Source of the DNA: an uncultured Anaerococcus sp.
GTDB lineage: Bacteria > Bacillota > Clostridia > Tissierellales > Peptoniphilaceae
Direction of reading: 5' to 3'
DNA length: 62,040 bases
NCBI RefSeq assembly: GCF_947253225.1
Contig: NZ_CAMXYR010000003.1
Span: forward strand, 1 to 62,040
Made by a program: the position numbers and the translations under genes. Numbering within the stretch: position 1 is the first letter of the stretch; every line of letters begins with the position of its first letter. Below, in pieces: positions 24,090 through 32,815 of the stretch. Under the pieces are notes generated by a model, which saw nothing but the letters and a program-made list of their open reading frames with translations, had not been told where the DNA came from and made no database searches.

Positions 24090-24788
24090 TTACTCCACAA
24101 ATAAGGAAATTTCATCATCGCTTAGTTCCCTGTATTCTCCCTCTTGTAGGTGACCATCAAGTTTTAAAGCTCCTATGGCAAGTCTCTTTAGGTCAACTAC
24201 CTCGTTGCCACAATTAGCAAAGAGCCTTTTTACTAGGTGAAACTTGCCTTCGGTTACGGTAACTTGCGCCTCATTTTCTTTTAGAATTTTAAGGTTTGCT
24301 GGTCTTGCTGTGTAGTCGTCTTCCTTGATATAGACTCCCTCTTTGAAAATTTCTATAAGACTTTCATCAATTGGATCTCTTGTCTTAGCTAGGTAGACCT
24401 TTTCTGTGTTAGAATTTGGGCTTGTAACCTTGTGGATGAATTTGCCATCAGTTGACAAAAGCAAAAGTCCTGTCGTGTCCTTATCAAGTCTTCCTGCTAT
24501 GGAAAGGTCAAGGTTTTTGTAGAAATCATCCAAAAGGTCAATGACAGTTGGATCCCTATCCTCAGTTGCTGACAAATATCCCTTTGGCTTGTTCATCATT
24601 ATATACAAATTTTCAAAGTAGTCTACGAAGTGGCCCATGTAGTAAACCTCGTCGACCTTTGGGTCAACTTGGATGGAAGTATCTTTTACAAGATTTCCAT
24701 TTACTTCAATAGCTCCTTTTTTGGCATTTTTCTTGATATTCTTTCTTGTATCAAGACCTGAATTGCCTATCATCTTATCTAATCTCAT
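24090..24788 (-). CDS. rsuA: 16S rRNA pseudouridine synthase (RsuA family)
   Basis: This 232-residue enzyme has an N-terminal S4-like RNA-binding segment (MRLDKMIGNSGLDTRKNIKK) and the pseudouridine synthase domain with catalytic AGRLDKDTTGLLLLS (Asp near residue 102). MNKPKGYLSATED and the closing block KFHLVKRLFANCGNEVVDLKRLAIG fit RsuA, which modifies U516 of 16S rRNA. Its start overlaps the stop of the PadR gene by 4 bases. Confidence 0.92.
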   Translation of the reverse strand: MRLDKMIGNSGLDTRKNIKKNAKKGAIEVNGNLVKDTSIQVDPKVDEVYYMGHFVDYFENLYIMMNKPKGYLSATEDRDPTVIDLLDDFYKNLDLSIAGRLDKDTTGLLLLSTDGKFIHKVTSPNSNTEKVYLAKTRDPIDESLIEIFKEGVYIKEDDYTARPANLKILKENEAQVTVTEGKFHLVKRLFANCGNEVVDLKRLAIGALKLDGHLQEGEYRELSDDEISLFVE

Positions 24789-25111
24789 CTTCTGCCTTTC
24801 TCAAGCACCCTACTAGTAGCAAGGCTAAGCTCGTCAAATGATTCATAAAAACCACGCAAATACTCGCTACCCTTGGGACTTATATAGTAATACTTTCTCC
24901 TTGGTCCTATCTTTGACTTCTTGTAGGCACCTAGGATAAAGCCTTTTTTTGATAATCTTTGAAGGATTGGGTAGACCGTTCCCTCAGTCATGGCATAGAA
25001 CCCAGAGTTTTTTAGCTCCTCAACGATTTCATAGCCGTAGGTTTCGTTATTTTTTATTATATGGAGGATAATCCCCTCGATTACTCCCTTTAACATTTGA
25101 GATTCTATCAT
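24785..25111 (-). CDS. PadR-family transcriptional regulator
   Basis: This 108-residue regulator has the PadR winged-helix pattern LKGVIEGIILHIIKNNETYGYEIVEEL, then MTEGTVYPILQRL and GPRRKYYYISPKG. It is translationally coupled to rsuA. PadR proteins often control adjacent transporter or stress genes, but its neighbours here are a helicase and rsuA, so the target is unclear. Only 34 bases separate it from the upstream helicase gene. Confidence 0.9.
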   Translation of the reverse strand: MIESQMLKGVIEGIILHIIKNNETYGYEIVEELKNSGFYAMTEGTVYPILQRLSKKGFILGAYKKSKIGPRRKYYYISPKGSEYLRGFYESFDELSLATSRVLEKGRR

Positions 25112-25145
25112 AATATCACCTACCTATATTGTATAACATAGTAGA

Positions 25146-27695
25146 CTAAATGCAAGCTCTCTTACAGTAAAATCGCATAGGGCAAAGCTTACACTCGCCC
25201 TTATCTGTTGTTTTTTCGTTAAAGTTTTCGTCTACAATATTTCTTGCTATCCTGTCTATGGCAAAAATATCAAAATCCTCTTCTTCAACCCTTATCTCCT
25301 GATCTTTTTCTATGAAGTAGAGTAACATCCCTGTCGGATTTTCTCCATTTTCCTTCATTAGATTTTTGTAGGTTATAAGCTGTCCCTTGTATTTTTCAAG
25401 AGCCTTTTCATCAAAAGAGCCCGTCTTTAGGTCGATTATGGTTCCGTCTTTTAAGATTAGGTCGAGGCTACCTTGGAGGATATAAAAATCCCTATCAGCC
25501 TTGTAATTTGCCTCGCTATTTCTCACATCAAATCCCATATTTAAAAGGTTTGATATGCTTGCTATATAGGCAGGATTCTTCTCTAGGAAGGCCTTCATAT
25601 CATCCTTGATGAAATTATCCGAGTAGAGGTATTCAGCAAGGGCATGAACCCTGCTACCAAAGGTCAAACTTTTAGTTTTATGAGTTTTGTAGGAAAGTTT
25701 CCTCAAAAATAGGTACTTTTGGGGGCAGGTATGGTAGATGGCTATATCTGTAGTATAGGCTAGGATAGGCTTATCCTTTTTTTCTGCTTCTTTTTTGAAT
25801 GCTATTGTAGAAAGATTGGAGCTTGAATCTAGGCTATTGGCAAAGGCCTTGATTCTTTTATCCCTTGAATTATCAAAGACGACCAAAAGATTTTTCGCCC
25901 TTGTAAAGGCTGTGTAATACTTCCTATAAAAATCTAGCTGGTCTTGGTCAGAACTTGGTTTTCTCTCATACTTTTCCAAAAATTTCTCCCCAAATCCCCT
26001 CGGATAATCATTAAGGCTTGAAACAAAAACTACATCAAATTCCAAGCCCTTGGCCTGGTGGATGGTCATAAAGTTAACCCCATCCTCGAAAGAATCTTCC
26101 TCATCGTATTCTGCTAGGGCGTTATTCTTATAATAAACATAGAGGTAGGAGAAGATAAATTTTAGCTTTGAACTTTCTTGGTAGGTAAAAATATCATCAA
26201 AGTCGACACATAGGCTAAGGAACTTGCCAATATTTTTCTGGATTCTCATCTTGGCACTTTCGTCTTTGGCCCAACCTATAATTTTCTGGTGAAAATCAAG
26301 GCCCAAGGCTCTATATACAATAGCAGAGAGTTTTTCTCCCTCTCCAATCTTATTTAAAAAGTCCCTTATTTCATCATTGGCCCCTAAGTTTTCATCTTCT
26401 AGGATACTTGCCAGATACTTTCTGTACTTATTTTTCTTCCAGTCCTTTTGGCCAGAAAAATCAAGGTGAATCTTATCGACTCCAGCGTATTTTAGGAGGA
26501 TATAGACCATAAGACGAATTTCTTTCCTATAGAAATACTGATCACTCTTCCTATTTATCACCCTAAGACCCGATTTTTCCAAGGCTAGCTGGAGGGTTGA
26601 GGGAAAATCATTGTAGAAAGACGGAAAAAGAAAGGCGATTTGCTTGGCCTTGATTTTTTTTGTTAGGTGGTTGACTATAGCCACAATATTTCCAATATTT
26701 TCTGCCCTCGCCCTAACTATGGTGTTGGGGTTTTCCACTTGGTCAACTGCCATCAAGTCTTTTTTGCCCGTTGGCTTTACCTTGTCTATGAAGGTCTTGG
26801 CCTTAGCAACTATAAATTGGTTTGACCTATAATTTATCATAAGCTTGTAGGCTGTCGACCTTAGTCCAGTTTTTTGGTAAAATCTTTGGTCAAAGTCTAG
26901 GAGGTTGTTGGCTGATGCTCCCCTGAAGGAATAGAGGGCTTGGTCATCATCCCCAAAGACAATAATATTTCCCTTATTGCCTAAGTTGAAGGCGATTTCT
27001 TCTTGGATAAGGTTGGTATCTTGGTATTCATCCACCACAACAAGGTCAATTTCCCCTCTAATTTTTTCACCTATAAGGGGATCGGCTAAGAGGTCATGAA
27101 ATCTCTTTAGGATTAATTGGAAATTGATAAGACCCAACCTATCCAAAAGCCCCTCATAGGTCCTATAAATTGCATAGGCAAGCCTATCCCTGGCATCTTC
27201 AGATTCTTTAAGGGCTTGTAAGTCGAGCAAATTGTTTACGATGCTTTCAAAGATTTCCAAAACCTTGGAGGTCGGATTCCCTTGGATTAGGTCAGAAAAT
27301 CCTTCAAGGCTTGTGAAAAGCTCAATGTTTTCCATCAACAAATACTCTTCCATATTTGAGTCAATTACTGTAAGGCTGAAGAACTTATCATCAAGTTTCC
27401 TAAATTTTTTGATAAAATCAATGGCTAAGGAGTGGAAATTTCCTATCATCATATTTTTTAGGTCAACGTTTAGCTTATCTTGCTTGAGCTTACTAATAAT
27501 TCTCGTATTTAACTCTCTAGCAGCCTTTTTGGTAAAGGTTGTGATTAGGATTTTGTTGGGAGAAAATCGTCCTCTCTTGATTTCTTCTGCCACAAAATTA
27601 ACTATGGTATGGGTCTTTCCTGTACCAGGCCCTGCTAGGACATAGGCTGGCAATTTAGCGTTTTTTATTATCTCTTCTTGGTCTTTATTAATCAT
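25146..27695 (-). CDS. UvrD/Rep-type helicase fused to a RecB-like Fe-S nuclease domain
   Basis: This is an 849-residue fusion. The N-terminal SF1A helicase has Walker A AGPGTGKTHT (residues ~21-30), Walker B VVVDEYQDTN, motif III GDDDQALYSFRG, motif IV NYRSN, motif V MTIHQAKGLEFDVVFV and motif VI YTAFTRAKNLL. From about residue 655 a PD-(D/E)xK nuclease domain follows, with HTCPQKY, GSRVHALAEYL, GSLDLILKDGTIIDLKTG and a terminal CKLCPMRFYCKRAC. The cysteine layout matches AddB/Cas4-type [4Fe-4S] nucleases. It probably acts in DNA repair. It overlaps the upstream GNAT gene by 4 bases. No addAB pair is visible. Confidence 0.88.
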   Translation of the reverse strand: MINKDQEEIIKNAKLPAYVLAGPGTGKTHTIVNFVAEEIKRGRFSPNKILITTFTKKAARELNTRIISKLKQDKLNVDLKNMMIGNFHSLAIDFIKKFRKLDDKFFSLTVIDSNMEEYLLMENIELFTSLEGFSDLIQGNPTSKVLEIFESIVNNLLDLQALKESEDARDRLAYAIYRTYEGLLDRLGLINFQLILKRFHDLLADPLIGEKIRGEIDLVVVDEYQDTNLIQEEIAFNLGNKGNIIVFGDDDQALYSFRGASANNLLDFDQRFYQKTGLRSTAYKLMINYRSNQFIVAKAKTFIDKVKPTGKKDLMAVDQVENPNTIVRARAENIGNIVAIVNHLTKKIKAKQIAFLFPSFYNDFPSTLQLALEKSGLRVINRKSDQYFYRKEIRLMVYILLKYAGVDKIHLDFSGQKDWKKNKYRKYLASILEDENLGANDEIRDFLNKIGEGEKLSAIVYRALGLDFHQKIIGWAKDESAKMRIQKNIGKFLSLCVDFDDIFTYQESSKLKFIFSYLYVYYKNNALAEYDEEDSFEDGVNFMTIHQAKGLEFDVVFVSSLNDYPRGFGEKFLEKYERKPSSDQDQLDFYRKYYTAFTRAKNLLVVFDNSRDKRIKAFANSLDSSSNLSTIAFKKEAEKKDKPILAYTTDIAIYHTCPQKYLFLRKLSYKTHKTKSLTFGSRVHALAEYLYSDNFIKDDMKAFLEKNPAYIASISNLLNMGFDVRNSEANYKADRDFYILQGSLDLILKDGTIIDLKTGSFDEKALEKYKGQLITYKNLMKENGENPTGMLLYFIEKDQEIRVEEEDFDIFAIDRIARNIVDENFNEKTTDKGECKLCPMRFYCKRACI

Positions 27696-28198
27696 AAAAC
27701 TTTCTCATAGCAAATCCTAGCCTTAGGAGTGCCATCCTCATCTATATGGATTTGTCCAAGTTCCCTAAAGTCAAACTTAGCCAAAAGCCCCCTCATCCTA
27801 AAATTATCCTCGTGAGTGTCAATCCTTAACGAATCCCTAGCTGATTTTTGTGCAAAGTCAAGAACCTTTTCCATAAACTTTGTCCCAAGACTTGGTATTT
27901 TCCCGCTGGTATCGACCATCATAGTGTGGACTACCAGATAATTTTTTCCCTTGAATTTATCCTCGTGGATAGTGTAAGTTTCTTCTACAGTAGGAGAAAG
28001 AAAGGCATAGCCGACAACTTTGCCATTTTCCTCAAGGACATAGGAACCCTTGTTTGCTAGTTGCTTCTTGACTATCTCGATATTGGGATTGGTCTTTTGC
28101 CATTGGTCGACCCCATCATCGTGAAGGGACTTTCTAGCCATGGCTATAAGCCCTCCTATATCCTTCAAATCATCAGTCCTAGCCTTTCTAAAATCCAT
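27692..28198 (-). CDS. GNAT-family N-acetyltransferase
   Basis: This 168-residue protein has the acetyltransferase layout: N-terminal FRKARTDDLKDI, central VVGYAFLSPTVEETY and LVVHTMMVDTSGKIPSLGTKFMEKVLDFA as the acetyl-CoA region, then LRIDTHEDNFRMRGLLAKFDF. The acceptor is unknown. It heads a minus-strand operon with the helicase-nuclease. AGGAGG is present upstream, and the divergent oxidoreductase gene shares the intergenic region. Confidence 0.82.
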   Translation of the reverse strand: MDFRKARTDDLKDIGGLIAMARKSLHDDGVDQWQKTNPNIEIVKKQLANKGSYVLEENGKVVGYAFLSPTVEETYTIHEDKFKGKNYLVVHTMMVDTSGKIPSLGTKFMEKVLDFAQKSARDSLRIDTHEDNFRMRGLLAKFDFRELGQIHIDEDGTPKARICYEKVL

Positions 28199-28252
28199 AA
28201 ATTTCCTCCTTCTTACTCTTCTTATTATACTCCCTAAATTCCTTAGCTTGGT

Positions 28253-28281
28253 TTGTAAGATAATTTAACAACCTGTATAAT
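28253..28281 (+). promoter_or_regulatory. Promoter of the rubredoxin-type oxidoreductase gene
   Basis: TTGTAA (28253-28258) and TATAAT (28276-28281) are 17 bases apart. CCTGT/ACAGG repeats flank the -10. Confidence 0.65.
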
Positions 28282-28311
28282 GATACTATAATAAAGACAG
28301 GAAGGAATTTT

Positions 28312-29493
28312 ATGTACGATTATTTAATTATAGGAAATGGAATTGCTGGCCTATCAGCAACCGAAGAAATCAGAAAAAAAGACGAAAACGCAACAATCCT
28401 CATAGTTTCAGAAGAAAAACCATCTACCTATTGGAGAACAAGACTATCAGATTTAATAAGTAAAGACTTCACTGATGATGAAATTTTTGTTAAAAAACAC
28501 CCTTGGTATAACGAAAGAAAAATCGAGGAAAGACTTGCCACTAAAGTAGAGAAAATAGATCCAGAAAAAAGAATTGCCTACCTTACAAATGGCGAAGAAA
28601 TCGCATTTGCTAAGGCTCTACTTGCAACAGGAGCTACAGCCTTTGTTCCACCAATCAAAAATGTAGATGCCCAAGGAGTTTTTGCTATTAGAACTGTGGA
28701 CGACTTGAGAAACTTCAAAAATTATGTAGCTGGCAAAAAAGAAGTTGTCGTAATCGGTGGAGGTATCTTGGGCCTTGAGGCAGCCTTTTCCGCCCAAAAA
28801 CTCGGACTTTCAATTACAGTTATAGAAAGCTTCGACTACCTTTTAGCTCGCCAACTCGACCGTGAACTTTCAGAAAAACTTGAAAGTAAGCTAAATGAAA
28901 TGGGAATTAAGACCTTCACAGGCAAAAATACCGAAGAAATCTTGACCAAAGATGGTGTAGTTTGTGGAATAAAACTTTCTGATGGCACAACAATCTCAGC
29001 TGATGCAATCATGGTTCAAGCAGGAATCAGATCAAATATCAAAATCGCCCAAGATTCAGGCCTTCAAACGGAAAGGGGAATCATGGTTGATGACCACCTA
29101 GAAACAGCCCATAAGGGCATATTTGCAGCTGGAGATTGTGCTCAAATCGGTAAATTTACCATAGGTCTTTGGACTTCTAGCCAAGAGATGGGCAAAATCG
29201 CTGGCCACAACATGACTGGAGATAACGAATCCTACATTCAACCAAAACCATTCTCAACCCTCATGCTTGGCGATATCAAGCTATTTTCTGCTGGAATGAA
29301 CTCTGGCGAAGGAGTTGAGGAAGAGAAGAAAGAAGTAGGAGCAAATATCTACAAACTTTTCAAAAAAGATAACTCCTATGTTGGAGGCATCCTCTGGGGC
29401 GATATCAAATACCAAGCAGATGTCAAAAACATAGTATTTAACCATGTAGATCCACAAGAAACTAAACTCGGCACAGAAGTTTTTGGAAAGTAA
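28312..29493 (+). CDS. FAD-dependent NAD(P)H oxidoreductase, NADH:rubredoxin reductase-like
   Basis: This 393-residue flavoprotein has FAD motif IIGNGIAGLSATEEI, NAD motif VVIGGGILGLEAAFSAQKLG near residue 147 and final FAD motif GIFAAGDCAQIG near residue 265. The length and the STYWRTRLSDLI segment resemble clostridial NADH:rubredoxin oxidoreductase, which helps detoxify oxygen and superoxide in anaerobes. No rubredoxin gene is adjacent, so the partner is inferred. Nitrite-reductase-like or CoA-disulfide reductases are alternatives, but the expected active-site cysteine of the latter is absent near residue 45. Confidence 0.8.
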   Translation: MYDYLIIGNGIAGLSATEEIRKKDENATILIVSEEKPSTYWRTRLSDLISKDFTDDEIFVKKHPWYNERKIEERLATKVEKIDPEKRIAYLTNGEEIAFAKALLATGATAFVPPIKNVDAQGVFAIRTVDDLRNFKNYVAGKKEVVVIGGGILGLEAAFSAQKLGLSITVIESFDYLLARQLDRELSEKLESKLNEMGIKTFTGKNTEEILTKDGVVCGIKLSDGTTISADAIMVQAGIRSNIKIAQDSGLQTERGIMVDDHLETAHKGIFAAGDCAQIGKFTIGLWTSSQEMGKIAGHNMTGDNESYIQPKPFSTLMLGDIKLFSAGMNSGEGVEEEKKEVGANIYKLFKKDNSYVGGILWGDIKYQADVKNIVFNHVDPQETKLGTEVFGK

Positions 29494-29524
29494 GAACCCA
29501 CCTATAAGTTATAGAAAAACCACT

Positions 29525-29562
29525 AGCCCGTAAGTAAGCCTAGGTTTACTTTATGGGCTTTT
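29525..29562 (+). terminator. Terminator after the NADH oxidoreductase gene
   Basis: AGCCC and TAAGTAA pair with TTTACTTTA and GGGCT around GCCTAGG, followed by TTTT. Confidence 0.75.
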
Positions 29563-29622
29563 ATAATAGATACCTCATCCTCATATCCCCATCAAAGCTT
29601 AAAGCAAAATATATTTACACTT

Positions 29623-29653
29623 AAAAAGAAGTCGGACTTTTATTGCCGACTTC
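29623..29653 (-). terminator. Terminator after the D,D-carboxypeptidase gene
   Basis: On the minus strand GAAGTCGG pairs with CCGACTTC around a 10-base loop, then TTTTT. Confidence 0.85.
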
Positions 29654-29661
29654 AAGCTTTT

Positions 29662-30603
29662 TCAATTTTTCTCTATGATTGTATTAATAGCCGCCTGAAC
29701 AGCTTGGTACCTATCCTTATCCGACTTTGCCGCTAGGCAGGTTATCAAATATCTTTTGCCATCTTTTTCATACAAGGCAAGTAGATTATAAGATTCAGCC
29801 ATAGTACCAGTCTTTAACCCCTTGATATATTTATTGTAATATAGTGAACCTCTATCCAAAAACTCATTAGTGTTTTTCCAGGTAAAATCTCCCTGGATAG
29901 TGTGGATGGTAAAGGAGCTTTCTCCCACACATTCTCTGACAAAGTCATAGGCAAGGAGCTTTAAAGCTACCCTATTGATATCATCCAAATCTGTGTAAGC
30001 CTGAGTAGAAAAGCCACTAGGGTCGAAGAGGTCTGTATTTGTATAGCCTTCTTTTTGTAGGTAGTCTTTGAGGTTTTTCACAAAGTATTCTACATATTCT
30101 TTCGTGCTATAGCCATCTCCAAGCTCTTTTTTACCAATATTATAGGCCAGTGCATAGGCTGCATCGTTGCCAGAAGGGACAAGCATGGCTTGGATTATTT
30201 GCTTGACTGTATATTCTCCACTTCTTAAATCTGCTAGGGATGAGCCCTCAGGAACAAGGCTTATGAGTTCATCACTTATCTCGACCTTATCATCTAGCTT
30301 TACCTTAGTCATCGCATAATCTATTGCAAAAAGCTTAGCTAGACTTGCGACAGATGGCAATTGTTTGCCACCCTCATAGAATAAATACTTTCCCTCATCA
30401 AGGTCATAGACCGAAAAAGCCAGGGCATCTTCAGGAACTTTTACGTCTTTGGTATTCACTATAAAGTCTACCTTGTCATATAAACTTTTATAAAGTCTGG
30501 ATTCTAGAATTTTATTCTTAAATAAGCCAAATGTTCCTAGAAGTATTAGCAAAAGAATGAATCCTCTAGTTAAAAATTTCTTTCCTTTATTATTTTTTTT
30601 CAT
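29662..30603 (-). CDS. D-alanyl-D-alanine carboxypeptidase (peptidase S11)
   Basis: This 313-residue protein has an N-terminal membrane anchor or signal (residues ~10-28). It carries the penicillin-binding triad: SLAK (SxxK, near residue 85), SGN near residue 145 and KTG near residue 265 (GLKTGTMAESY). It trims the terminal D-Ala from peptidoglycan stem peptides and so regulates cross-linking. It lacks a long C-terminal domain, shorter than typical DacA, so it may be DacF-like in role. AGGA precedes the ATG, and a promoter and terminator bound it as a single-gene unit. Confidence 0.9.
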   Translation of the reverse strand: MKKNNKGKKFLTRGFILLLILLGTFGLFKNKILESRLYKSLYDKVDFIVNTKDVKVPEDALAFSVYDLDEGKYLFYEGGKQLPSVASLAKLFAIDYAMTKVKLDDKVEISDELISLVPEGSSLADLRSGEYTVKQIIQAMLVPSGNDAAYALAYNIGKKELGDGYSTKEYVEYFVKNLKDYLQKEGYTNTDLFDPSGFSTQAYTDLDDINRVALKLLAYDFVRECVGESSFTIHTIQGDFTWKNTNEFLDRGSLYYNKYIKGLKTGTMAESYNLLALYEKDGKRYLITCLAAKSDKDRYQAVQAAINTIIEKN

Positions 30604-30636
30604 ATTTTTCCTATCCTCTTAGCTCTATTTATTAAG

Positions 30637-30664
30637 ATTATATAAGTTAGCCTTTATTTTTCAA
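30637..30664 (-). promoter_or_regulatory. Promoter of the D,D-carboxypeptidase gene
   Basis: TTGAAA (30659-30664) and TATAAT (30637-30642) are 16 bases apart on the minus strand. Confidence 0.6.
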
Positions 30665-30754
30665 TCATTAAATTCTATAATCCATATGAAAAAAATGATA
30701 AAGGTTTATTTAGTCTTACTTTTAAATTAGACCTATTGAGCTTTCAAGCAAAAG

Positions 30755-30775
30755 AAAAAGGGGAGTTTCCTCCCC
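30755..30775 (-). terminator. Terminator after groEL
   Basis: GGGGAG pairs with CTCCCC around a GAAA tetraloop on the minus strand, followed by TTTTTC. Confidence 0.88.
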
Positions 30776-30811
30776 CGCCTTACTCCCAATCATGGATTGA
30801 GGTTCTGGTTT

Positions 30812-32431
30812 TTAATACATACCTGGCATACCTGCTGGCATTTGTGGTGCTTCTTCTTTTGGTAGGTCTGCTACTGCTGCTTCTGTTGTTAGAATCATTC
30901 CTGCAACTGAAACTGCATTTTGTAGGGCAGATCTGGTTACCTTGGTTGGTTCTACGATTCCTTTCTCGAACATATTTACAAATTCATCATTGTAAGCATC
31001 GTATCCCTCGTCTTTAGCAGATTGTTTAACTTTTTCTACTATTACAGAACCATCCATACCAGCGTTTTCTACGATTTGTCTTAGTGGAGCTTCTAGGGCT
31101 TTTTGGATTATTATAGCACCAGTTTTTTCATCTCCCTTTAGGCTTTCTTCAAGTTTTACCACTTTTTCGATTGCACCAATTAGGACAACTCCACCACCTG
31201 CAACGATTCCTTCTTCTACTGCAGCTCTTGTTGCTGATAGGGCATCTTCAATCCTATATTTTTTCTCTTGCATTTCAGTCTCTGTTGCAGCCCCGACATT
31301 GATTACTGCAACTCCACCCGCAAGTTTAGCAACTCTTTCTTGAAGTTTTTCTTTTTCATATTCGCTATCTTCTTTTTCAAGTTGTTGACGAATTAGAGCT
31401 ACTCTCTCACTTAGGGCAGTCTTGTCACCCTTGCCTTCTACGATTGTAGTGTTGTCCTTGTCAACCTTAACTTTCTTAGCTGAACCAAGCATTTCGATAG
31501 TTGTATCTTTAAGATCCATGCTAAGCTCTTCGCTTATTACATTAGCTCCTGTAAGGATAGCTATATCTTCAAGCATAGCCTTTCTTCTATCTCCATAGCC
31601 AGGTGCTTTCACAGCTACAACATTGAAAGTTCCTCTTAGTTTGTTGAGGATTAGGGTTGTGAGAGCCTCTCCATCAACATCATCTGCGATTATTAGTAGA
31701 GGTTTAGCTGCTTGAACAGCTTGTTCAAGTAGAGGTAGGATTTCTTGGATGTTTGATATCTTCTTGTCAGTTAGAAGGATGAATGGGTCATCAAGTTCTG
31801 CTATCATCTTTTCGTTGTCTGTTGCCATATAAGGTGATAGGTAGCCCTTATCAAATTGCATACCTTCAACTACATCTAGGTAGGTGTTGGTTGTTTTTGA
31901 TTCTTCTACTGTGATTACTCCATCATTGCCAACTTTTTCCATAGCATCAGCGATGAACTTACCAATTTCTGGATCTGCTGATGAGATTGTTCCAACATTT
32001 TCTATAGCTTGTTTATCTTCTACTTCTCTTGAATTTTCTTTGATGTAGGCTACAACTTCGTCAGTTGCTTTCTTTAGTCCCTTTTGTAGGACTACTGGGT
32101 TTGCTCCAGCTGCAAGGTTCTTTAGACCTTCTTTGATTATAGCATGAGCTAGAACTGTTGCTGTTGTAGTTCCATCTCCTGCTACATCATTGGTTTTTGT
32201 GGCAACTTCTTTTACAAGTTGAGCTCCCATATTTTCAAACCTATCTTCAAGTTCTATATCTTGGGCAATTGTTACACCATCGTTTGTGATAGTTGGTGCA
32301 CCATAAGCCTTATCAAGAACAACATTACGTCCCTTAGGTCCAAGGGTTACCCTAACTGCATTTGCTAGTTTATCAATTCCTGCTTCAAGACCAGCTCTTG
32401 CTTCTGATGAAAATTTAATATCTTTAGCCAT
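30812..32431 (-). CDS. groEL: Chaperonin GroEL (60 kDa)
   Basis: This 539-residue chaperonin subunit assembles into the double-ring folding chamber. Hallmarks are VTLGPKGRNVVLDK, the ATP site VAGDGTTTATVLA near residue 86, KAPGYGDRRKAML near residue 277 and VEEGIVAGGGVVL near residue 405. The tail is MPAGMPGMY, a shortened form of the usual GGM repeat. It follows groES by 15 bases in the standard groESL operon. Confidence 0.98.
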   Translation of the reverse strand: MAKDIKFSSEARAGLEAGIDKLANAVRVTLGPKGRNVVLDKAYGAPTITNDGVTIAQDIELEDRFENMGAQLVKEVATKTNDVAGDGTTTATVLAHAIIKEGLKNLAAGANPVVLQKGLKKATDEVVAYIKENSREVEDKQAIENVGTISSADPEIGKFIADAMEKVGNDGVITVEESKTTNTYLDVVEGMQFDKGYLSPYMATDNEKMIAELDDPFILLTDKKISNIQEILPLLEQAVQAAKPLLIIADDVDGEALTTLILNKLRGTFNVVAVKAPGYGDRRKAMLEDIAILTGANVISEELSMDLKDTTIEMLGSAKKVKVDKDNTTIVEGKGDKTALSERVALIRQQLEKEDSEYEKEKLQERVAKLAGGVAVINVGAATETEMQEKKYRIEDALSATRAAVEEGIVAGGGVVLIGAIEKVVKLEESLKGDEKTGAIIIQKALEAPLRQIVENAGMDGSVIVEKVKQSAKDEGYDAYNDEFVNMFEKGIVEPTKVTRSALQNAVSVAGMILTTEAAVADLPKEEAPQMPAGMPGMY

Positions 32432-32446
32432 ATCTACGCTCCTTAC

Positions 32447-32728
32447 CTATTCTACAACTGCTAGTATATCATTGTATTTAACTACGATATATTCACAATC
32501 ATCAAGTTTTACATCAGTTCCTGCATATTGAGAATAAATTACCTTATCTCCAACACTTAGGGAACCTTTTTTCTTTTCGTCATTTTCTATATCGCTAGAA
32601 ATAGCCACAACTTCTGCGTATTGTGGTTTTTCTTGGGCACTTTCTGGAAGTACGATTCCTGAGGCTGTTGTCTTTTCTGCCTCAGCTTTTTTTATAACTA
32701 CTCTGTCACCTATTGGTTTAAGCATCAT
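32447..32728 (-). CDS. groES: Co-chaperonin GroES (10 kDa)
   Basis: This 93-residue protein caps the GroEL ring. It shows KPIGDRVVIKKAEAEKTTASGIVLPESAQEKP (mobile loop) and the closing EYIVVKYNDILAVVE. AAAGGAGA precedes two adjacent ATG codons; the first is used here, and the second (32725) is equally possible. The operon has a CIRCE element downstream of its promoter. Confidence 0.97.
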   Translation of the reverse strand: MMLKPIGDRVVIKKAEAEKTTASGIVLPESAQEKPQYAEVVAISSDIENDEKKKGSLSVGDKVIYSQYAGTDVKLDDCEYIVVKYNDILAVVE

Positions 32729-32749
32729 AATAATCTCCTTTTTATTTCT

Positions 32750-32776
32750 TTAGCACTCTTTACTATCAAGTGCTAA
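32750..32776 (-). promoter_or_regulatory. CIRCE element (HrcA operator) of groESL
   Basis: TTAGCACTC (32750-32758), nine spacer bases, then AAGTGCTAA (32768-32776). The consensus is TTAGCACTC-N9-GAGTGCTAA, so there is a single mismatch. HrcA is expected to repress the operon until heat or unfolded protein titrates GroEL. hrcA itself is not in the window. Confidence 0.93.
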
Positions 32777-32787
32777 CTTACAATATT

Positions 32788-32815
32788 AATATACTAAGCC
32801 TAAAAATTTTTGCAA
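32788..32815 (-). promoter_or_regulatory. Promoter of groESL
   Basis: TTGCAA (32810-32815) and TATATT (32788-32793) are 16 bases apart on the minus strand. The -35 lies next to the 3' end of the aminotransferase gene. Confidence 0.6.

Noticed and set aside
28253..28271. Possible Rex (NADH-sensing) site TTGT-N11-ACAA at the rubredoxin-reductase promoter
   Set aside because: Rex sites have TTGT-N10-ACAA with TTGTTAA-type halves; the spacing is off by one and the left half does not match.
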